A stretch of DNA of 10,388 nucleotides. Source: CALZJC01 sp041574955 (GTDB taxonomy: Bacteria; Acidobacteriota; Thermoanaerobaculia; Multivoradales; JAHEKO01). The stretch lies in contig JBFGNS010000149.1 of the NCBI GenBank assembly GCA_041574955.1, forward strand, positions 1 to 10,388. Reading direction: 5' to 3'. The notes under the pieces are model-generated. The model was not told the DNA's origin and made no database searches. It worked only from the letters and a program-made list of their open reading frames with translations. Position 1 is the stretch's first letter, and the number at the start of each line of letters is the position of its first letter. Shown in pieces: positions 1-4,431 of this stretch. A program made the position numbers and the translations under genes.

Positions 1-1
1 C

Positions 2-928
2 GCGGCGCTCGGCTACATCGGGGCGGTGGCCGCGGCCGCGGACGACGAGGGTCCGCTGGCCGACCCCAAAGAGCGGGTGCACGTGCTCCAGGAGCTGCGC
101 GGCGCCTTCAGCCACATGAGCCGCGGCGAGTACCGGCAGGCAGTGGCGGCCTTCCGCGAGGCGCTGGCCGAGGAGCCGCGGATGGTCGACAGCTGGGGAC
201 AGCTCGGCCACGCGCTGATGGCGCTGGGCGAGTTCGGGGAGGCGCTGGAGGCGTTCCAGCGCGCCTTCGAGCTGAGCGGCGGCGCGGCGCGGCTGGCGCT
301 GAGCGTCAGCAACGCGCTGTTCAAGCTCGGCCGCTACGACGAAGCCGAGGCCCACATCGAGCTGGCGGTGGCGGCGGGCGAGAACGCCTACGAGCTGGCG
401 GCGCGGCTGGCGCTGGCGCGCGGCCGGCTGGACGAAGCGGAGCGCCAGATCGCGGCCGGCCTGAAGCGCTCCGGCGGGCGGGCGGCGTTGATGATCCTCC
501 AGGCCCAGATAGCGCTCGAGCGCGGCCGGCTGGAGGAGGCGGTGTCGCTCACCGACCGGGTGCTGGCCGACTGGCCCGAGGAGGCCGACCCACGCATGCT
601 GGCCGGCCTCTACTTCGTGCGCGGCGAGGCGCTGGCGCAGCTGGGCGAGGCGGAGCAGGCCGAGGCGGCGTTTCGGCGCGAGATCGAGATCGCCCCCACC
701 GAGCTGGCCACCTACGGCCGGCTGGCGGTGCTGTACGCGCTGCTCGGCAGGCCGCAGGACGCTGCCGGGACCCTGCGCAAGATGCTCGACGGCAACCCCC
801 GACCGGCGGCCTTCCTGGAGGCGATCCGGACCCTCGAGGTGCTCGGCGACCGGCGGTCGGCGGCGATCGTGCGGCAGGAGGGGCTGCGGCGGTGGCCGGA
901 CAACGCGGAGCTGCGCGCGGCCGGCTGA
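2..928 (+). CDS. TPR protein C-terminus, probably the tail of a sulfatase-TPR fusion (5' truncated)
   Basis: The reading frame is open from the window edge to a TGA at 926-928, giving 308 residues without a start. A GTG at 26 is possible, but the preceding residues (AALGYIG) continue the same protein style. The pattern [L]xALGYIG, a low-complexity Ala linker and then DPKER-VHVLQEL resembles the junction after the catalytic domain in sulfatase-TPR fusions, so I infer that an N-terminal sulfatase lies outside the window. The rest is helical TPR: units at about 34-59, 64-91, 98-123, 130-155, 163-190, 204-231 and 236-264, with typical G-x(n)-A and terminal P residues (for example GEYRQAVAAFREALAEEP). 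TPRs act as protein-protein scaffolds. It is the last gene of a + strand unit and converges on the CRTAC1 gene ending at 1593. The TPR call is firm; the sulfatase link is family knowledge plus inference. Confidence 0.8.
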   Translation, partial: AALGYIGAVAAAADDEGPLADPKERVHVLQELRGAFSHMSRGEYRQAVAAFREALAEEPRMVDSWGQLGHALMALGEFGEALEAFQRAFELSGGAARLALSVSNALFKLGRYDEAEAHIELAVAAGENAYELAARLALARGRLDEAERQIAAGLKRSGGRAALMILQAQIALERGRLEEAVSLTDRVLADWPEEADPRMLAGLYFVRGEALAQLGEAEQAEAAFRREIEIAPTELATYGRLAVLYALLGRPQDAAGTLRKMLDGNPRPAAFLEAIRTLEVLGDRRSAAIVRQEGLRRWPDNAELRAAG

Positions 929-955
929 GGCACGACTCGAGAGCTTCTGTGCTTC

Positions 956-1185
956 GTGCTGGCCCGGCCGGCACGAGGCGATCAGGCGGGGCTCGCGGTG
1001 CTGGCCCGGCCGGCACGAAGCGATCAGGCGGGGCTCGCGGTGCTGGCCTGGCCGGCTCGAGGCGATCAGGCGGGGCTCGCGGTGCTGGCCCGGCCGGCAC
1101 GAGGCAATCAGGCGGGTCTCGCGGTGCTGGCCCGGCCGGCTCGAGGCGATCCGGCGGGTCTCGCGGTGCTGGCCCGGCCGGCTCG
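956..1185. repeat. 42-bp tandem repeat array, about 5.5 copies
   Basis: Units start at 956, 998, 1040, 1082, 1124 and 1166, exactly 42 bp apart; the last is partial (20 nt). Each begins gtgctggccyggccggc and ends ctcgcg. The units differ at only a few positions: c/t at unit position 10, a/t at 18, g/a at 22 and 25, a/c at 29 and g/t at 36. The first 19 nt of a typical unit form an imperfect palindrome (gtgctggcc against ggccggcac). The 12-mer ggcccggccggc is also the left edge of the neighbouring hairpin element in both of its copies, so the array probably grew by duplicating that edge. In the frame GTG-CTG-GCC, four of the six variable sites change the amino acid, which argues against a selected 14-residue protein repeat. 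Confidence 0.9.
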
Positions 1186-1189
1186 GAGT

Positions 1190-1345
1190 CGGGAGGGACA
1201 GGGTCCCCGGGTACCGGCTCGCGCCGGTCGGACTCTGCCGGGGGTGCGCTCGCCTGCACTCCAGGGACGCGCGGCCTCGGCGTCGGACTCCCGCCGGCGT
1301 TGCGCGGCGCTGCTGGAGAGCTACCCGGGGACCCTGTCCCTCCCG
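1190..1345 (+). repeat. Long-stem hairpin element, copy A (structured dispersed repeat)
   Basis: A perfect 24-bp inverted repeat, 1190-1213 with 1322-1345, encloses 108 nt. The whole unit is homologous to copy B at 8375-8529; by hand alignment the interiors match at 91 of 108 positions with one 1-nt gap. Homology extends to about 1171 on the left and 1366 on the right, adding a possible outer helix (1182-1188 with 1360-1366). An inner helix is seen at 1259-1264 with 1313-1318 (ctccag/ctggag). Strand is assigned + because the few wobble pairs are G-U only when read on +, and because both copies lie downstream of a + gene; this is weak evidence. A one-base indel between the copies breaks every common reading frame, so it is not a gene. 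There is no T-run after the stem. I do not recognise a named family; it could be a structured RNA, a REP/MITE-like repeat or a 3'-end element. Confidence 0.8.
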
Positions 1346-1353
1346 TCTCTGAC

Positions 1354-1500
1354 GCCGGCCTCCGGGAGGGGCGGTTCGGGGCTTCAGTCCGGCTTCGACG
1401 CCGCCGGCCTCCAGGGGAGGCGGTTCGGGCTTAGCCCGGCGCAGCCTCCGGGAGTGGCGCTGGGAGCTGCGGTCTGCTCTGGTGGCGCCGGCCTCCGGGG
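1354..1500. repeat. Degenerate GCCGGCCTCC repeats
   Basis: The motif gccggcctccggg or a close variant occurs at 1354, 1403 and 1487, with a weaker copy at 1441 (gcagcctccggga). The first two are each followed by a ggcggttcggg segment. Spacing is irregular (about 49, 38 and 46 nt). The first copy coincides with the right edge of the hairpin element, and the same sequence is present once at the matching place in copy B (about 8538-8550). The right edge of copy A therefore seems to have been duplicated and then diverged. Confidence 0.55.
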
Positions 1501-1592
1501 TGGTGGTCAGGACCCTGGTCCTCTGACAGCCGCGGCTTTGGGGGAGTAGAGCGTCAGGACCAGAGCTTCCAGGGGAGCCCGACCGGCAAGTC

Positions 1593-3236
1593 TCAGCGGG
1601 GGCTGGGGAGTTCTGGGACGACCAGGTAGCGATCGGCGGGGGGCTGGAGGAGGAGGCGGCGGGAGCCGGTGGGCCAGTTGAGCTCGAGGCGGGCGGGGGC
1701 GGCGGGACCGAGGCCGAACAGCAGGCGTGGGTCGGAGGACGACTGGTAGCTGTCGCCGGCGGTGAGCCAGCGGGCCTGGCGACGCGCGCCGGCGACGAGC
1801 GTGGCGCGCAGACCGACCGCGGCGGTGTTTGGCGCCGCGCCGTGCGCGATCACCCCCAGCCAGCCGGCCGGCGGCGGCCGGTTGTCGTAAAGGCGGAACG
1901 GGCCGCCGTTGGCCAGCGTCGCGACGTCCGGGTCGCCGTCGTTGTCGTAATCGGCGGCGGCGACACCGCGGGTGACCTCGGGCGCCGCCGACAGCGCCGG
2001 GCAGCCGGCCTCGCGAAAGCCGCCCGCGCCGTCGCCCACCAGCAGCTGGTCGGGCTGGCGGTAGCCGGTGTTGTCGCGCTTCGGGCGCTCGAAGATATGG
2101 CCGTTGCCGATGAAGTAGTCGAGCGCGCCGTCGCGATCGAAGTCCGCCGCCACCAGCCCGAACGCCAACCGGTTGAACGACGGCGGACCGAAGCCGCTCG
2201 GCGCCGAGACGTCCTGGAACACCGCACCGCCGAGGTTGAGGTAGAGGGTGTTGGTCTCGACGTCGAAGTTGGTCACCGCCAGCTCCGGGTCGAGGTCGCC
2301 GTCGACGTCGCCCACCGCCACCCCCATGCCGGCCTCCGGCTTGCCGTCGCCGTTGACCGCCGTGCCCGACACCAGCGACAGGTCCTCGAACCGGCCGCCT
2401 CCCACGTTACGGAACAGGAAGTTGAGCGTCAGGTCGTTGGCGACGTACAGGTCGGGCCGCCCGTCGCCGTCGAGATCGGTGAACACCACCCCCAGCCCGC
2501 GGCCGTCGGCCGTCGCCAGCCCGGCCTCGGAGGTAGCGTCGGCAAAGCGGCCGCCGCCGAGGTTCTCGAAGTAGCGGTCGCCGGCACCGAGAAACAGCGA
2601 CGGGTCGCAGTAGCTGCGCTCGCCGGTCTCGGGGTCGCCGCAGAACAGGCCGTGCTCCGGGTCGTACTCGAGGTAGCGGGTGACGTAAAGGTCGAGATCG
2701 CCGTCGCCGTCGGCGTCGGCCAGGGCACTCGACGAGGCCCAGCCGTCGAGCGCCGGGGCCGAGTCGGCGGAGGCCGGCTCGAACCGGCCGTCGCCGGCGT
2801 TGAGCACGAGCGCCAGCCCGCCCCAGCCGGTCACCAGCAGGTCGGCGTCGCCGTCGCCGTCGACGTCGGCCGCCACCGCGCCCTGGCCGTACTGCCGATC
2901 GGCGAGGCCGGCCCGTTCGCTGACCTCGGCGAAACGGCCGCCGCCGAGGTTGCGGAACAGCCGGTCGGCGGCGCGCGCCGAGCCGTCGGGAGGGAAGGAG
3001 CCCGACTGCACCAGGTAGAGGTCGAGCCAGCCGTCGCCGTCGTAGTCGAGCCAGGCGAGGCCGGCGCCCATCGTCTCGGGCAGCCGCTTGGCGCCGGCTG
3101 CGCCGCGGTCGTGTTGGAACTCGATGCCCGCCTCGGCCGCCAGCTCGACCAGCCGGAGCGGGCCACACTCGGCCGCGCCCGCCACCCCCGGCAGCAGCGC
3201 CACGACCGCCGCCACCAGCAAGGCCCGGCAGCTCAC
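1593..3236 (-). CDS. CRTAC1-family exported protein (FG-GAP/VCBS repeats and ASPIC/UnbV domain)
   Basis: A 547-residue protein. I chose the GTG at 3236-3234 because it overlaps the upstream TPR stop in GTGA and is followed at once by a signal peptide (SCRALLVAAVVALLPGVAG, cleavage near residues 21-22). The longer frame upstream of it is Arg/Gly-rich shadow sequence antisense in style to the TPR gene. Seven Ca-binding DxDxDG-type loops occur at about 64, 124, 174, 254, 310, 365 and 429, as expected for a beta-propeller. Cys199 (FCGDP) and Cys210 (YCDP) sit in an insertion and may form a disulfide. The C-terminal ASPIC/UnbV domain spans about 470-535, with FGLG at 507-510 and WPTG at 521-524. 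It is a paralogue of the protein at 8596-10230, colinear throughout. It is probably co-translated with the TPR gene. Members of this family are extracellular Ca-binding proteins; the specific role is unknown. Confidence 0.9.
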   Translation of the reverse strand: MSCRALLVAAVVALLPGVAGAAECGPLRLVELAAEAGIEFQHDRGAAGAKRLPETMGAGLAWLDYDGDGWLDLYLVQSGSFPPDGSARAADRLFRNLGGGRFAEVSERAGLADRQYGQGAVAADVDGDGDADLLVTGWGGLALVLNAGDGRFEPASADSAPALDGWASSSALADADGDGDLDLYVTRYLEYDPEHGLFCGDPETGERSYCDPSLFLGAGDRYFENLGGGRFADATSEAGLATADGRGLGVVFTDLDGDGRPDLYVANDLTLNFLFRNVGGGRFEDLSLVSGTAVNGDGKPEAGMGVAVGDVDGDLDPELAVTNFDVETNTLYLNLGGAVFQDVSAPSGFGPPSFNRLAFGLVAADFDRDGALDYFIGNGHIFERPKRDNTGYRQPDQLLVGDGAGGFREAGCPALSAAPEVTRGVAAADYDNDGDPDVATLANGGPFRLYDNRPPPAGWLGVIAHGAAPNTAAVGLRATLVAGARRQARWLTAGDSYQSSSDPRLLFGLGPAAPARLELNWPTGSRRLLLQPPADRYLVVPELPSPR

Positions 3237-4378
3237 CGTCCGCCGCCCTCGGCGGCCAGCAGCTTCTGCTCTGCGAGCAGGGCGGCCAGATCGCGCCGGC
3301 CGGGCTGCGCCGCCAGCGCCCGCTCCAACGCTTCGGCCGCCGCCACCGGCTCGCCGGCCGCCGCCAGCACCCGGCCGAGGGCGCCCAAGGCGTCGGGCGA
3401 GGCCGGCAGGCTGCGCAGCGCTTCGGCCGCCTCTCGCCAACGACCCTGCCGCGCCAGCTCGAGCGCCGCGTCGATGCGCACCCGCTCCAGGCCGCGCTCG
3501 CGGGTCAGCCGCTGCTCCTCCTCGTACAGCCGGCGGTAGGCCTCGAGCTCGCTTTCACCGCCGGCGCGGTCTCCCAGGCGCAGCAGCAGCCGGCCGAGGG
3601 CGAAGCGGTGCCGCGCCACCTCGGGCGCCAGCTCCGTCACCTGCCGGTAGGCGGCCAGCGCCGCTTCGAGCTCGCCCGCGCCCTCGCGCGCCCGCGCCAG
3701 CGCAAACAGCAGGTCGGTCGACTGCGGCCGGGCGGCCAGCGCCCGCTCCAGCACCGGCACCGCCTCGGCCGCGCGTCCCTGCCACAGCAGCAGCCGCCCG
3801 AGCTGGGCCGCCGCCGGGCCGGCGGCCGAGCCCCGCTCGAGCAGCCCGCGCAGCAGCTGTTCGGCCTCCGCCAGGCCACCGTTCTCCCACAGCGTGGAGG
3901 CCAGGTAGAGCAGGGTCTGCGGATCGCGGCGGCCGAGCTCGACCGCGCGCCGCAACGCCGGCTCCGCCTCGCGGTAGGAGCGCGCCAGCGCCCGGGCGCG
4001 TCCGAGCAGCTGATGGGACCCCGCCGAGTCCGGTGCCAGCTCGACCGCGCGCGCCGCCAGCCGGGCCGCCTCGGGGTAGCGGGTGGCGGCGAGCAGCCGC
4101 CGGGCGCCTTCGTCGAGCCGCGCCGCGGCCTCTCTCGCCCGCTCCTGCGCCGCCAGGCTCGCCGCCAGCCCCTCGTGAGCCTCCACCGCCAGCGGATGGG
4201 AGTCGAGATGGCGGGCGTAGAGCTCGGCCGCCGCGGCCGGCTGGCCACCGGCGAGCAGGGCGGCCGCCCGCTCGAGGCCGGTCTCCGGATCGCCCGGCGC
4301 GCCGGCCAGGCCTGCCGCCGCGAGGGCTGCCGCCAGCCATCCCGCAAGGACCCTGCCGTGTCGTCGTCTGCTGGCCAT
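3233..4378 (-). CDS. Exported TPR-repeat protein
   Basis: A 381-residue protein starting at the ATG at 4378-4376, with GGGAG five bases upstream as ribosome binding site. The N-terminus (basic MASRRRHGR, then a hydrophobic LAGWLAAALAAAGLAGA stretch) is a Sec signal peptide. The rest is TPR solenoid: units at about 34-66, 86-116, 120-150, 154-184, 188-218 and 222-252, a short charged coiled stretch at 275-300 (LYEEEQRLTRERGLERVR), and further units at about 301-325 and 329-360. No enzymatic domain is visible. Its TGA (3235-3233) overlaps the GTG of the CRTAC1 gene by four bases, so the pair is probably translationally coupled and the products may work together. It is the first gene of a minus-strand unit that diverges from the gene at 4432. 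The TPR class is clear; partner and process are not. Confidence 0.9.
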   Translation of the reverse strand: MASRRRHGRVLAGWLAAALAAAGLAGAPGDPETGLERAAALLAGGQPAAAAELYARHLDSHPLAVEAHEGLAASLAAQERAREAAARLDEGARRLLAATRYPEAARLAARAVELAPDSAGSHQLLGRARALARSYREAEPALRRAVELGRRDPQTLLYLASTLWENGGLAEAEQLLRGLLERGSAAGPAAAQLGRLLLWQGRAAEAVPVLERALAARPQSTDLLFALARAREGAGELEAALAAYRQVTELAPEVARHRFALGRLLLRLGDRAGGESELEAYRRLYEEEQRLTRERGLERVRIDAALELARQGRWREAAEALRSLPASPDALGALGRVLAAAGEPVAAAEALERALAAQPGRRDLAALLAEQKLLAAEGGGR

Positions 4379-4431
4379 AGTGGCTCCCGCGGCGGCCGTT
4401 CGGCCGGCGGCGCAAGAGATATCATGGATGG
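4379..4431. promoter_or_regulatory. Divergent promoter gap
   Basis: Only 53 bases separate the start codons of two divergent gene pairs, so both promoters must lie here or inside the 5' ends of the genes. The gap contains an inverted repeat, cggccg-tt-cggccg, at 4393-4406; it is a possible operator but unremarkable in GC-rich DNA. An A/T-richer patch, caagagatatcatgg, at 4412-4426 could include a -10 region for the + gene. Three ATGs in three frames (4424, 4428 and 4432) overlap at the right side; only 4432 gives a signal peptide. The ribosome binding site for the + gene is weak. No consensus -35/-10 pair was identified. Confidence 0.4.

Larger units (their letters stand above)
929..1592. other. 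Convergent intergenic region rich in repeats, no credible gene
   Basis: This is 664 bases between two convergent stop codons. It holds, in order, a 42-bp tandem array (956-1185), hairpin element copy A (core 1190-1345) and degenerate GC repeats (1354-1500). A small imperfect hairpin follows at 1506-1527 (gtcag and gacc pairing with ggtc and ctgac, with a 2-nt bulge and a 2-nt loop, so strained). The 9-mer at 1506-1514 (gtcaggacc) recurs at 1553-1561, and gctctggt at 1476-1483 is inverted at 1559-1566. Long open frames cross the region on both strands, but they are low-complexity products of GC-rich repeats. No tRNA or rRNA was seen, and no intrinsic terminator with a T-run. Confidence 0.75.

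Noticed and set aside
956..1185. CRISPR array
   Set aside because: Repeats are directly adjacent with no unique spacers, and no cas genes are present.
549..1259. Minus-strand Pro/Arg/Ala-rich open frame of 236 codons
   Set aside because: It is antisense to the TPR gene and the tandem array, with low-complexity composition and no recognisable domain.
1190..1345. Intrinsic transcription terminator
   Set aside because: The loop is over 100 nt and no T-run follows either arm, on either strand. Some transcript-end role remains possible.
1171..1366. Classical MITE with target-site duplication
   Set aside because: The arms resemble terminal inverted repeats, but no matching short direct repeats flank either copy and the arms differ between copies, unlike ends recognised by one transposase. 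A mobile origin is not excluded.
892..1549. Open frames across the 42-bp array and copy A encoding 14-residue repeats
   Set aside because: The frames are open because the DNA is GC-rich and repeated. Several frames are open at once, unit differences are mostly amino-acid changing, and copy B carries a frame-breaking indel in the homologous part.
3237..3440. N-terminal extension of the CRTAC1 gene ending at 1593
   Set aside because: These 68 residues are Arg/Gly/Ala shadow sequence of the upstream TPR gene, and they would place the signal peptide internally.
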